Assembly: GCA_023428135.1 (NCBI GenBank)
Contig: JAEYZG010000048.1
Coordinates: 10,307-74,306, forward strand
Source of the DNA: Bacteroidota bacterium
Lineage (GTDB): Bacteria; Bacteroidota; Bacteroidia; Cytophagales; Cytophagaceae
Reading direction: 5' to 3'
Length of the DNA stretch: 64,000 nucleotides
Shown: positions 46,282-54,848 of the stretch, piece by piece
Numbering within the stretch: position 1 is the first letter of the stretch
Layout: every line of letters starts with the position of its first letter
Notes under the pieces: generated by a model
Told to the model about the DNA's origin: nothing
Seen by the model: only the letters and a program-made list of their open reading frames with translations
Database searches by the model: none
Program-made: the position numbers and the translations under genes

Positions 46282-48393
46282 ATGACTGATAATAAATCCA
46301 AGAAGAAGATCATTCCAAAATCACCACAAAAACCAAATTATCAGATATGGGTTATAATTATCCTCCTGTTGCTGGTATTTGGTATTACCTACTTTAACAA
46401 GAACAATTCTGTCATTGAAATTGACAAGAAAAAGTTTGAAGACATGTACCTGAGCCATGACGTAAAAAAGGTAGTGGTAGTAAACGGAAAATATGTAGAG
46501 GTATATCTTAAAGATACAGCTCTTGAAAATGAGAAGTACAAAGATAAATTCGCTCAGAGAGGGCCGTTTGCCCTTACGCAGGGACCTCATTTTCAATTCC
46601 AAATAAGTTCCGCTGAAAAATTTGAAGAAGATTTGGATAAACTCGCAAGCAAGGTACCAAAAGACCAAAGAGCTGCTTATGAAGTTGACAATGATAGATC
46701 TGATTTTTCTACCTTCCTTGTAAACTGGGGATTATTATTCCTTATTCTACTAGGGTTCTGGTTCCTTATGAGAAGAATGACCTCAGGCGGTCCTGGCGGT
46801 CAGATTTTCAATATTGGCAAATCTAAAGCGGCATTATTTGATGCAGAAAATAAAGTAAAAATCACTTTTGCTGATGTGGCCGGCCTGGAAGAAGGCAAAG
46901 AAGAAGTAAAAGAAATTGTAGACTTCCTTAAGAATCCTACCAAGTTTACTAAACTGGGTGGTAAAATTCCTAAAGGGGCGCTCCTGATAGGCCCTCCGGG
47001 GACTGGTAAAACTTTGCTTGCAAAAGCTGTTGCAGGAGAAGCAGGCGTGCCATTCTTCTCTCTTTCCGGTTCTGACTTTGTAGAAATGTTTGTCGGAGTG
47101 GGAGCTGCACGGGTACGAGACCTATTCAAGCAGGCTAAAGAAAAAGCACCTTGTATTATCTTCATAGATGAAATTGATGCTATTGGACGCTCAAGAGGTA
47201 GAGGCCAGATTCCTGGAGCTAATGATGAGAGAGAAAACACCCTTAACTCACTACTAGTGGAAATGGATGGATTTTCTACTGATTCTGGAGTAATCATACT
47301 TGCAGCTACAAACAGACCTGACGTTCTTGACTCTGCTCTTTTGAGACCAGGACGTTTTGACAGACAAATTAGCATTGACAAACCAGATATTGTCGGAAGA
47401 GAACAAATCTTCAATGTTCATTTAAAACCCTTAAAGCTGTCCAAGGAACTCGATGCTAAAAAACTGGCAGCACAAACTCCCGGCTTCGCAGGAGCCGAAA
47501 TAGCAAACGTTTGTAACGAAGCAGCTTTAATTGCAGCAAGAAAAGATAAACAGGAGATAGATATGAATGATTTTCAAGATGCTATTGACCGTGTTATTGG
47601 TGGTCTTGAAAAGAAAAATAAAATTATTTCTCCAGAAGAGAAAAAGATCGTTGCATACCATGAAGCAGGTCATGCCGTTGCTGGTTGGTTCCTGGAACAT
47701 GCAGATCCTTTGGTAAAAGTAAGTATTGTTCCTAGAGGTATAGCAGCCCTTGGATACGCCCAATACCTGCCAAAAGAGCAGTTCCTTTACACTACTGAGC
47801 AGCTGTTTGACGAGATGTGCATGACACTTGGAGGAAGAGCTGCAGAAGAAATTGTTTTTGGTAAGATATCTACCGGTGCATTAAGTGATCTTGAAAGAAT
47901 CACTAAAATGGCTTACAGCATGGTAACCATGTACGGTATGAATACTAAAATCGGGAATATTTCATTTTACGATTCAAAACAAAGCGAATACTCTTTTAAC
48001 AAGCCGTATTCAGAAGCTACCGCCGAGACAATTGACCAGGAAGTAAGGACAATTATTCAGGAAGCGTACGATAGAACCAAACAACTTCTTTCGGATAAAA
48101 GAAATGAGCTTGAGTTAATTGCTCAGGAACTTCTTAAAAGAGAAATTATTTTCCAGACTGATCTGGAGGTGTTAATCGGAAAAAGGCCATTTGAAAGAGA
48201 AACAACTTATCAGGCTTACACGAATAGAAAAGTATCTGGCGACGGTAATGTTGACTTGAACACTAATGCCTTGAAAAATCTTGAAGATGAGCACAAAGCA
48301 AAGATTTCAGAGCAGGAAAAAAAGAAAGAATCAGAATCTCAGTCTCCTGAAAAGGTAAGACAAGAAGAAGAAGGAGATCAGCCGAATAATTAA
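46282..48393 (+). CDS. ftsH: ATP-dependent zinc metalloprotease FtsH
   Basis: A 703-residue membrane AAA+ protease for quality control of membrane and regulatory proteins. Membrane segments lie at about residues 21-37 and 146-163 with a periplasmic domain between. Walker A GPPGTGKT is at 237-244, Walker B IIFIDE at 292-297, the SRH includes [20 protein letters not shown], and the zinc site HEAGH is at 460-464. A Glu/Lys/Ser-rich tail ends the protein. Its stop overlaps the LUD gene start by one base. Confidence 0.97.
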   Translation: MTDNKSKKKIIPKSPQKPNYQIWVIIILLLLVFGITYFNKNNSVIEIDKKKFEDMYLSHDVKKVVVVNGKYVEVYLKDTALENEKYKDKFAQRGPFALTQGPHFQFQISSAEKFEEDLDKLASKVPKDQRAAYEVDNDRSDFSTFLVNWGLLFLILLGFWFLMRRMTSGGPGGQIFNIGKSKAALFDAENKVKITFADVAGLEEGKEEVKEIVDFLKNPTKFTKLGGKIPKGALLIGPPGTGKTLLAKAVAGEAGVPFFSLSGSDFVEMFVGVGAARVRDLFKQAKEKAPCIIFIDEIDAIGRSRGRGQIPGANDERENTLNSLLVEMDGFSTDSGVIILAATNRPDVLDSALLRPGRFDRQISIDKPDIVGREQIFNVHLKPLKLSKELDAKKLAAQTPGFAGAEIANVCNEAALIAARKDKQEIDMNDFQDAIDRVIGGLEKKNKIISPEEKKIVAYHEAGHAVAGWFLEHADPLVKVSIVPRGIAALGYAQYLPKEQFLYTTEQLFDEMCMTLGGRAAEEIVFGKISTGALSDLERITKMAYSMVTMYGMNTKIGNISFYDSKQSEYSFNKPYSEATAETIDQEVRTIIQEAYDRTKQLLSDKRNELELIAQELLKREIIFQTDLEVLIGKRPFERETTYQAYTNRKVSGDGNVDLNTNALKNLEDEHKAKISEQEKKKESESQSPEKVRQEEEGDQPNN

Positions 48394-49022
48394 TGGGATT
48401 CAATTTATCAAAAGACAAGATTTTTAATAAAATAAGGAGTGCGAGTTCTGCCGTTCAGGGAGCAGCTCGCACTCCTGACTTTTCCTCCCCTATCTATGGC
48501 ATAGATAAATCTGAAGATCCGGAAATATCATTTGCAGAAAAATTTACGCAGGCAGGGGGTACTTTCATCTACTGCGAATCAACTGTTCACTTCCAGAACG
48601 CATTTGTCAAATTTGTAAAGCAGAAAAAAAAATGTACTTCTTATAGTGCTGAAACACTTATAAGTGAAATGGCAGGAGATTTTGGAATAAAGTGCCAGAA
48701 TAAAATTGATAAACTTTCAGATAATAATCTGTTCATATCAAGTTGTGAATCCCTGTTAGCAGATTCAGGGAGTATAATAGTTTCTTCCAATCAACAACAG
48801 ATTCAATCTCCGTTGTACTTCCACTCTAACGTTCATATCATCGTTGCATTTGTTGGCCAGGTCTTACTTTCCCGCAATGATGGAATCAGACATCTAGAAG
48901 AAAAGTATCAGAAAAATTCACCATCTTTGGTCTCTATTTTAACAGGATCAAAATCTTCTGCAAATGCAGAGCAACGTCCAAAGGAAGTTGTTTTGTTTTT
49001 AATTGATGAAACAGGTAATTAA
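48393..49022 (+). CDS. LUD domain (LutC/YkgG-like) protein
   Basis: A 209-residue cytoplasmic protein with the LUD fold also found in lactate-utilisation proteins LutB and LutC. Visible family blocks are the central AADAGTG-like CESLLADSGSIIVSSNQQQI and the HSNVHIIVAFVGQVL strand. The usual iron-sulfur partners LutA and LutB are not adjacent, so a role in lactate oxidation is doubtful. The ATG overlaps the ftsH stop (TAATG) and the end overlaps lpxH, so it sits in a coupled ftsH-LUD-lpxH row. Exact role unknown. Confidence 0.82.
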   Translation: MGFNLSKDKIFNKIRSASSAVQGAARTPDFSSPIYGIDKSEDPEISFAEKFTQAGGTFIYCESTVHFQNAFVKFVKQKKKCTSYSAETLISEMAGDFGIKCQNKIDKLSDNNLFISSCESLLADSGSIIVSSNQQQIQSPLYFHSNVHIIVAFVGQVLLSRNDGIRHLEEKYQKNSPSLVSILTGSKSSANAEQRPKEVVLFLIDETGN

Positions 49023-49776
49023 TTCGCTTTTCCCAGGGAAAAAAATATTTTTCGCTTCAGACTTCCACCTTGGTGTCCCAACTGCTGAGGAAAGCCTTCT
49101 TCGAGAAAAAAAAATTGTAGCTTGGTTGGATTCAATCAGAAATGAAGCTCAGGCAATTTATCTATTGGGTGATTTATTTGATTTCTGGTTTGAATATAAA
49201 CATGCAATTCCCAAAGGTTTTATCAGGCTTCAGGGCAAACTGGCAGAATTATCAGATGCTGGCATTCCAATTTATATTTTTACAGGAAACCATGATATGT
49301 GGATATTTAATTACTTCACTGAAGAATTAAATATTCCGGTTTACAGAAATCCAATAGAACTAACTGTTGCAGGCAAAGAATTTCTGATAGGGCATGGTGA
49401 TGCTTTGGGGCCGGGAGAAAGGACCTTTAAATTGCTCAGGAAATTCTTTCATAATCCCATATGTCAATTTCTTTTTAGCTGGATCCATCCGGATATTGGT
49501 ATAGGACTTGCAAACTATTTCTCCAAAAGCAGCAGAAACAAAACCCGTAAACATGGAGAGGAGTTTCTGGGCGATAAAGAATTTCTTTACCAGTATTGCA
49601 TCGAACAGGAAAATCTAAAACACAGGGATTATTATATTTTCGGCCACAGACATCTGAAACTTGAGATGAAAGTAGGCGCTAATTCCGTTTATATGAATAT
49701 TGGAGACTGGATTAATTATTATACCTATGCAGAATTTGACGGAAATAAACTTGAGCTTAAAGAATTCAGGAATTAA
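49006..49776 (+). CDS. UDP-2,3-diacylglucosamine diphosphatase, LpxH-like
   Basis: A 256-residue calcineurin-like phosphoesterase of lipid A synthesis that would form lipid X from UDP-diacylglucosamine at the inner-membrane face. Metal ligands appear as FASDFHLG (DxH), LLGDLFDFWFEY (GDxxD), FTGNHDMW (GNHD), LIGHGDALGPGE and FGHRHLKLEM (GHxH). I start at the ATG at 49006; a TTG three bases earlier is also in frame. It overlaps the LUD gene by 17 bases. Bacteroidota often keep this LpxH form. Confidence 0.88.
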   Translation: MKQVINSLFPGKKIFFASDFHLGVPTAEESLLREKKIVAWLDSIRNEAQAIYLLGDLFDFWFEYKHAIPKGFIRLQGKLAELSDAGIPIYIFTGNHDMWIFNYFTEELNIPVYRNPIELTVAGKEFLIGHGDALGPGERTFKLLRKFFHNPICQFLFSWIHPDIGIGLANYFSKSSRNKTRKHGEEFLGDKEFLYQYCIEQENLKHRDYYIFGHRHLKLEMKVGANSVYMNIGDWINYYTYAEFDGNKLELKEFRN

Positions 49777-50587
49777 ATATTTTATTTCCTCAATCCTATT
49801 ATTCATTTCTTTCCAAAGTTCATTCTCACAGGAAAATGATCTCAAGTTTATAAAATCTGTAAAAATCAGCAATACTGTAAAAAAAGTCTCTATAGACACC
49901 TATTCCAATTTTTATACTGCTGATGCCAACGGCAATGTCAGTAAATTTGATTCTGATGGTAATTATCTGTTAAACTTTTCTCCTCAGAAAAAAAGTAATG
50001 TTACATTGCTGGAAGCATGGAGAAATGTTAACATCTTTGTCTTCTACAGAAACTTTCAGCAGTTCCTGTTTTTAAACAGATTCCTCACCCCCTCTCCAAA
50101 TACAGATATAAATGAAGAGCTTGTAGGCTTTGCCAGAATAGCCGCCCCTTCATCCGACAATAATATATGGATTGTGGATGAGACGGACTTTTCTCTGAAA
50201 AAATATAATCTGACTTTTCATAAACTAGACATCAGAAATCCTCTTGAGCTAATTTTGAACCCCCAGAATTATGATTTAACCTATTTGAGAGAGTACCAGA
50301 ATTTATTATTTATAAATGACAAAAACTCTGGAATTCTGATATTTGACAATATGGGTAATCTCAAAGAAAGAATTCAAGTACAAGGATTGGATTATTTCAG
50401 CTTTATCAAAAACAATCTTTATTACATTAAAGACAACAAGCTTGTTATTCTTGACCTTTACACTAAAAATGTAAGAGAGATAGAACTCCCAATCGAAAAA
50501 TCCTATAATTTTGCTCTTTTAAGCGACCAAAAGGCTTTCCTTTTTGATCAAGAATCTGTTGATATTTTTTCTTTCTCTCTTCCCTAG
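49751..50587 (+). CDS. exported beta-propeller-like hypothetical protein
   Basis: A 278-residue protein from a TTG at 49751, with signal peptide SGIKYFISSILLFISFQSSFS cut before QEND. The mature protein has repeats of propeller-blade type, e.g. VSIDTYSNFYTADANGNVSK, KNSGILIFDNMGNLKERIQV and DNKLVILDLYTKNVREIELP, like NHL or YncE-type blades. No catalytic motif was seen. The start overlaps lpxH by 26 bases; an upstream frame to 49700 would only extend that overlap. Related proteins often follow lpxH in Bacteroidota, but no function is known to me. Confidence 0.65.
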   Translation: MSLKNSGIKYFISSILLFISFQSSFSQENDLKFIKSVKISNTVKKVSIDTYSNFYTADANGNVSKFDSDGNYLLNFSPQKKSNVTLLEAWRNVNIFVFYRNFQQFLFLNRFLTPSPNTDINEELVGFARIAAPSSDNNIWIVDETDFSLKKYNLTFHKLDIRNPLELILNPQNYDLTYLREYQNLLFINDKNSGILIFDNMGNLKERIQVQGLDYFSFIKNNLYYIKDNKLVILDLYTKNVREIELPIEKSYNFALLSDQKAFLFDQESVDIFSFSLP

Positions 50588-50683
50588 AGGCTTTCACTAA
50601 CTAATTAGTTATCAATACATAATATTTCCACAAAAAACATTTCCTGAGTATCACAACTTAATTTTATAAAAAGGAGGTATGTG

Positions 50684-51142
50684 ATGAGAAGGATATTTTA
50701 TAGCATAATAATTTTTTCCCTGGTTTTGGGGTCCTGCAGTAGCAAAGGCAGGTCAAGAGGCAAATCCTATATGAATACCAAAGGCGTAAACAAGGGAAAT
50801 GTCTCTGCCAGTTCGTCAACAAAAAAGCAAGAAGCCGAAGAAAGCAATGTTGATTCTGATGGTTATGCTTACAGCTTTCCCAGAACCAGAATAAATTTTC
50901 AGGGAGCTTCAGGAATGGGCATGGGAGGAAGTTATGCATCCACCTATTTCGCTGGTGAAGACAAGAAAATTGCCGCAGAAAAGAAACATCCATCAAAGCC
51001 TTCACCAACAGTCAAAAAATCTTATACTGACAGTACTGCATTTATAGAACGAAGTTATCCGGAGACGGACTCTGCATATAGCAGCAATAAAGACATGGAT
51101 ACTAGCTCGTATAAGCAGGAATGGCAGCAATATAACTGGTAA
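50684..51142 (+). CDS. small lipoprotein, first of three
   Basis: A 152-residue protein beginning MRRIFYSIIIFSLVLGSCSS, with a lipobox LGSC, so Cys18 should be lipidated. The mature part is polar and low in complexity, rich in Ser, Lys and Tyr, with no domain I recognise. The ATG is preceded by AAGGAGGT at 50671-50678, a canonical Shine-Dalgarno that is rare in this lineage and suggests high translation. A GTG three bases upstream is too close to it. Likely one transcript with the next two genes. Confidence 0.65.
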   Translation: MRRIFYSIIIFSLVLGSCSSKGRSRGKSYMNTKGVNKGNVSASSSTKKQEAEESNVDSDGYAYSFPRTRINFQGASGMGMGGSYASTYFAGEDKKIAAEKKHPSKPSPTVKKSYTDSTAFIERSYPETDSAYSSNKDMDTSSYKQEWQQYNW

Positions 51143-51146
51143 AACT

Positions 51147-51389
51147 ATGAAAAAGATTTTAATAGCTCTTTCATTGATAATGGTAGTTTTCGGGTTTGGA
51201 TGTAAAAACCAAACCGGATCTGAAAGTTATAGCATCAATACTGAGCGGGAGTTGCCTAAAGGCGCATCCCAAAACACGGAATACAATTATAATAGCGCAA
51301 GTCCCGAAGCCGAAAACGGTCCTATTGAAGGACAACAGGGGGCACACGGTACCAATGCATGGTTTTTCAATGGGAGAACTAAAGAATAA
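51147..51389 (+). CDS. small lipoprotein, second of three
   Basis: An 80-residue protein, MKKILIALSLIMVVFGFGCK..., with lipobox GFGC and a short mature part rich in Asn, Ser, Gln and Gly. It starts 4 bases after the upstream stop. No family was recognised. The length and composition suggest a surface or periplasmic lipopeptide. Confidence 0.6.
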   Translation: MKKILIALSLIMVVFGFGCKNQTGSESYSINTERELPKGASQNTEYNYNSASPEAENGPIEGQQGAHGTNAWFFNGRTKE

Positions 51390-51408
51390 AATCAAAAATA
51401 GCAATGCT

Positions 51409-51684
51409 ATGAAATGGATATTCAAATCGGGATTGTTAATGATGGCTGTGGGTATAATGTTTTCTTGTGGCAGAGATTACGAAACTGTTGATGCTGCATT
51501 TAAAGACACTTTAACAATAAATGGAGTACCCAATGAAGTGCTTCAAGACAAAGATCCCGCAAATCTTGTAGATACCAAACCGTCTGATCCCGGAGAAACT
51601 GAGGCTGCTCCCGGAGCAGCTGAGGCTGACACAAAGAAAGCCGACGCTCAAGCTAGCGAGAGTGACAGTACAGACAATAAGTAA
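51409..51684 (+). CDS. small lipoprotein, third of three
   Basis: A 91-residue protein, MKWIFKSGLLMMAVGIMFSC..., with lipobox MFSC and a mature part rich in Asp, Glu, Ala and Pro (acidic, low complexity). The open frame extends back to 51196 in another frame of the neighbour, but the ATG at 51409 gives the signal peptide and lies 19 bases after the previous stop. It ends at the hairpin at 51691. No family was recognised. Confidence 0.6.
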   Translation: MKWIFKSGLLMMAVGIMFSCGRDYETVDAAFKDTLTINGVPNEVLQDKDPANLVDTKPSDPGETEAAPGAAEADTKKADAQASESDSTDNK

Positions 51685-51690
51685 CAGTAT

Positions 51691-51735
51691 AACTATTCTG
51701 GTATTTGATTCGATTCAACATACCAGAATAGTTTT
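51691..51735 (+). terminator. terminator of the lipoprotein trio
   Basis: Fourteen-base arms AACTATTCTGGTAT and ATACCAGAATAGTT with a 15-base loop, followed by TTAAAAC. The stem is strong, the T-run weak. Confidence 0.65.
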
Positions 51736-51872
51736 AAAACAATATTTTATTTTATAGGTATTTTTTATAAAAATGATATTCAACGTCATATTAATGAGAT
51801 TTATTAAATAAATTGGTTAATAGACATTTTTAAAGCAAATTGTACTTCACTAACAATTTAAGGTAAGTTAAT

Positions 51873-52589
51873 ATGATGGTGAGAAATAGCATTTTGGTTT
51901 TGACTTTAGCACTCCTTGCCTCATTATTTAACAGTCTGTATTCAGGAACAGGACAGTTGACGCTGACAAAAAATGAAATCAAAAAAGAATATAAAAAAGC
52001 AGATTATATATCTAAATATGACAGTCTTTTAAAAGAGTTCGGGCAAAACAAAATATTACCTCAAGGTTACGAACTGCAAGCTTTAATCGCCCTATCACAT
52101 TTCCCTGAGCTAAAAGGAGTGAAAATTAAGTTTGTAATGAAGCCTGCTTATATTCCCCTTACTTCTCAACCAAATCTATGGACAGTTCTAAGAAAAACGG
52201 ACCGAAGAGAATATTTGGTAATTATCAGCAGTCAGAGCAGTCCAATCATGGATAATATAATTCTCAAAAGTTTGTCATTTAATGCTCAGATTGGCGTAAT
52301 AGGTCATGAACTCGCTCACACAGCTTTTTACATCAATAAAAGTGGAGAAGAATTGGCATCTGTTGCTCTGGATTATATATTTCCTAATACAAGATCTCAG
52401 TTTGAAAAAGATACCGACCGCCGGACCATAAGACATGGTTTAGGGTGGCAACTTTATGAATATGCAGCTTATGTGAGGAGTCTTCCCGAAATGGAAGGTG
52501 ATAATGAGTGGATTGACCAGTATTACATGAGTCCCCAAAAAATACTGGAATACATGGCATTATTACCAGAATACTCTCTTAACCAGTAA
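51873..52589 (+). CDS. exported protein with an HExxH motif
   Basis: A 238-residue protein with an N-terminal hydrophobic signal (MMVRNSILVLTLALLASLFN). The middle holds IGVIGHELAHTAFYI, a zincin-type HExxH (H-E-L-A-H), and about 50 residues on comes KDTDRRTIRHGLGWQLYEYA, where an acidic residue could be the third metal ligand. This suggests a small periplasmic or secreted zinc metallopeptidase, but I cannot place it in a named family. An ATG three bases in is an alternative start. The 188 bases upstream, after the 51691 hairpin, hold no clear promoter. Confidence 0.6.
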   Translation: MMVRNSILVLTLALLASLFNSLYSGTGQLTLTKNEIKKEYKKADYISKYDSLLKEFGQNKILPQGYELQALIALSHFPELKGVKIKFVMKPAYIPLTSQPNLWTVLRKTDRREYLVIISSQSSPIMDNIILKSLSFNAQIGVIGHELAHTAFYINKSGEELASVALDYIFPNTRSQFEKDTDRRTIRHGLGWQLYEYAAYVRSLPEMEGDNEWIDQYYMSPQKILEYMALLPEYSLNQ

Positions 52590-52611
52590 ATTGCCACAAC
52601 TTAATAAAGTT

Positions 52612-53028
52612 TTACCGCCTTTGCTGCTCAAGGAAAGATTGAAGAATAATCGTAGCGCTGATTTTATCAATATTGCCTTTTTCTCTCCTGTCCTTCTTTT
52701 TCATTCCTCCGGCAATCATAGCGTCTAGAGCCATCGAACTTGTAAATCTTTCATCTATAAAGTGAATAGGTATTGCAGGAAGTGCTTTGATTAGTTTCTC
52801 AGAAAATGCCTTTACATACTTAGCATTTTCAGAGTCATTATTATCCAAAGTTTTGGGCATACCCACAACGAAGGTTTCAACATCTTCTTTACTGCAGTAT
52901 GCTTTTAAAAAATCCAGGACTTTGGATTCGTCAATTGTATCTAGTGCAGTTGCAATGATTTTTAATGGATCCGTTACAGCCAATCCAACCCGCTTTCTTC
53001 CATAATCTATAGCCAATATTCTACCCAT
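52612..53028 (-). CDS. ruvX: Holliday-junction resolvase-like RuvX/YqgF
   Basis: A 138-residue RNase H-fold nuclease involved in pre-16S rRNA 5' maturation and proposed as a resolvase. Motifs are ILAIDYGRKRVGLAVTDP (first Asp), VVGMPKTLDNNDSENAKYVK, HFIDERFTSSMALDAM (Glu) and KGNIDKISATIILQSFLEQ (Asp). It lies 11 bases downstream of the membrane protein gene at 53040, perhaps in one transcript. Confidence 0.92.
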   Translation of the reverse strand: MGRILAIDYGRKRVGLAVTDPLKIIATALDTIDESKVLDFLKAYCSKEDVETFVVGMPKTLDNNDSENAKYVKAFSEKLIKALPAIPIHFIDERFTSSMALDAMIAGGMKKKDRREKGNIDKISATIILQSFLEQQRR

Positions 53029-53039
53029 AATTTAAATAA

Positions 53040-54431
53040 TTAATATTCATAAACCCAGATGTCAGCCCAATTACGATTTACTTCCGGATTGTGATGAAAC
53101 GCCGTCACCTTTTTAGGAGTCTGTTTTAAAAGAAATGGCCCTGCCCCTATAGTTATAACTTTACCCATTTTTAGTCCACCTATTTTATCTTTATCCAACT
53201 CCACATTATAAAATTTCCCCTTCACCTTTTGAGCCTCGAAGTAGTAATTTATTGATTGAACAGAAATAAGATTCAGAGAATCATTCTTAGTACCTTCAAT
53301 TTCAGACACATACATTTTTGCCTGGGCAAGAGCCGTTGGCTTCATATGCTGGACAACAAGGTAAATTGTAAAACTGATATTGGTAATAAGAAATATCAGA
53401 ACCATTAATTTAGCTGATAGATAGTTATAATTTACTATGAAATAAATAATCCCGTAAGAAATAGTAATTAGAAAGAAAGGTACAAGAGGCAATACATCTG
53501 CCGAGCCATGATATTTATTTGGAAAGATAATAGCCCAGATTGCATATACTCCCAACGTACCCGAAATGACATAGTTTTTAGCTCTTGGATAGTCAAAGCT
53601 TAACAAAATGATGATTCCAAAAAAAGTACAAAAAAGAATTCCAATCGAAATGATAAGTGTAAATGGACTTTTGTCAATCCAAAAACCTCCAAGACCATCT
53701 GCCCAAAGGTTTTCTAAAAAACTAAATACCTGAGTAACTTTAAAATTCGTTAATCCGGATATAAAGTAGTTTTTTATATAATCAACGGCAAGACTCAGGA
53801 ATTCAGGCCATCCGGTAGCAATAATTACAGGCATAAGCCAAAGAGCCACTCCAAGTAAAAAATACCCTATACAAGGGAGGAATTTATTGTTACTAATAAA
53901 AGCATACAAAAGAGGAACAATCAGAAAAGGAAGGTATGCTAATTTTATACCCAATACCAGGCCGGCAACAAAACATCCTTTGTAAACCTGCTTTATTTGA
54001 TAGTGATCCGGAACAAGGTAATAGAAACATGCCATTAAGCCCGACACAGCCAGCACATCAGGGAGATATCTGTTACTGGTAAGCCATATAGCCTGACTAA
54101 AGAATATTAACAATGCTGTGAGGCCTCCTTCAAGGGATACCAGAGGAACCTGGAGAACGTTTAATGTAAAATAAATAAGTAAAAAAAGTCCAAGCGCTCC
54201 AATCATGGAAAATGCGACTGGCAAGTTACCTGTAATAAAATAAGCGCCCTTTGTAATTGCGACAAACAAAGGAGCTCCGACAAAATTCGAATGGTGTAGC
54301 GCCCAATCGAACTCCATTACACTTATTGCATAACGAAGATTTTCTACATCTTCCACATAATAAAGTGATGTTAGAATCCTGCTAATCAGGCACAGCAAAA
54401 GAAGGATAATATTTGGAATGTAAATTCTCAA
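53040..54431 (-). CDS. multi-spanning membrane protein, GT-C-like
   Basis: A 463-residue protein with about ten hydrophobic helices up to residue 365 and a soluble tail of about 100 residues. The first loop holds an acidic pair (YYVEDVENLRY) after the first helix, similar to the Asp/Glu of GT-C (ArnT/PMT-type) glycosyltransferases that use polyprenyl-phosphate sugars, and the next loop carries SNRYLPDVLAVSG. This would make it a lipid-linked sugar transferase of the cell envelope, but the assignment rests on topology. The soluble tail was not recognised. Confidence 0.6.
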   Translation of the reverse strand: MRIYIPNIILLLLCLISRILTSLYYVEDVENLRYAISVMEFDWALHHSNFVGAPLFVAITKGAYFITGNLPVAFSMIGALGLFLLIYFTLNVLQVPLVSLEGGLTALLIFFSQAIWLTSNRYLPDVLAVSGLMACFYYLVPDHYQIKQVYKGCFVAGLVLGIKLAYLPFLIVPLLYAFISNNKFLPCIGYFLLGVALWLMPVIIATGWPEFLSLAVDYIKNYFISGLTNFKVTQVFSFLENLWADGLGGFWIDKSPFTLIISIGILFCTFFGIIILLSFDYPRAKNYVISGTLGVYAIWAIIFPNKYHGSADVLPLVPFFLITISYGIIYFIVNYNYLSAKLMVLIFLITNISFTIYLVVQHMKPTALAQAKMYVSEIEGTKNDSLNLISVQSINYYFEAQKVKGKFYNVELDKDKIGGLKMGKVITIGAGPFLLKQTPKKVTAFHHNPEVNRNWADIWVYEY

Positions 54432-54848
54432 AAATAAAAATATTATTTATTATTATTTTACAATTTTTTCCAAAACTAAGCAAATTAAATACATCATTTA
54501 TACCGATAAGTATAAATTATTTGCAGATTAACAGAAATAAAAACACGCTAAATTTGCTTAATTCTGAATGCATCATTTAAATGAAACTTTCTATTCAATA
54601 TGGAGGAATATAAGAGGGATGCTCCAAAAAGGTTGTATGAAATCCATTTTAATAAATTTACTACAAACCTTTTTTTTAATCCAGCTTTCTATTCCATATA
54701 TTAACCTTTACATTCATCAGTTTGAATAATAGTAGGGAGAAAGAATTAACAAACTGTAAGAATTTATGATTTGATTATCTTAAATTAATAACTTTACAAG
54801 CGATAATTGGTTATAGAATGTACAACAAATAGTTAAATTTTTTTAAAC
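54432..54848. other. 417-base intergenic region
   Basis: This lies between the start of the minus-strand membrane protein and ctpA, so it must hold divergent promoters. TAAATTTG at 54549-54556 fits the -7 consensus on the plus strand, but no TTG is at the right distance. A 34-codon ATG frame (54600-54704, MEEYKRDAPKRLYEI...) is open, but nothing else supports it as a gene. No RNA gene or repeat was seen. Confidence 0.4.

Noticed and set aside
46800..47414. A 204-codon antisense frame inside ftsH
   Set aside because: It mirrors the AAA domain on the other strand, is Ser/Pro-rich in the manner of antisense frames, and has no domain.
51196..51408. Longer frame upstream of the third lipoprotein
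   Set aside because: It runs through the second lipoprotein in another frame and would hide the signal peptide and lipobox at 51409.
54600..54704. 34-codon open frame upstream of the ctpA-like gene
   Set aside because: No ribosome site, no domain and biased by AT-rich sequence; kept only as a remark in the intergenic entry.
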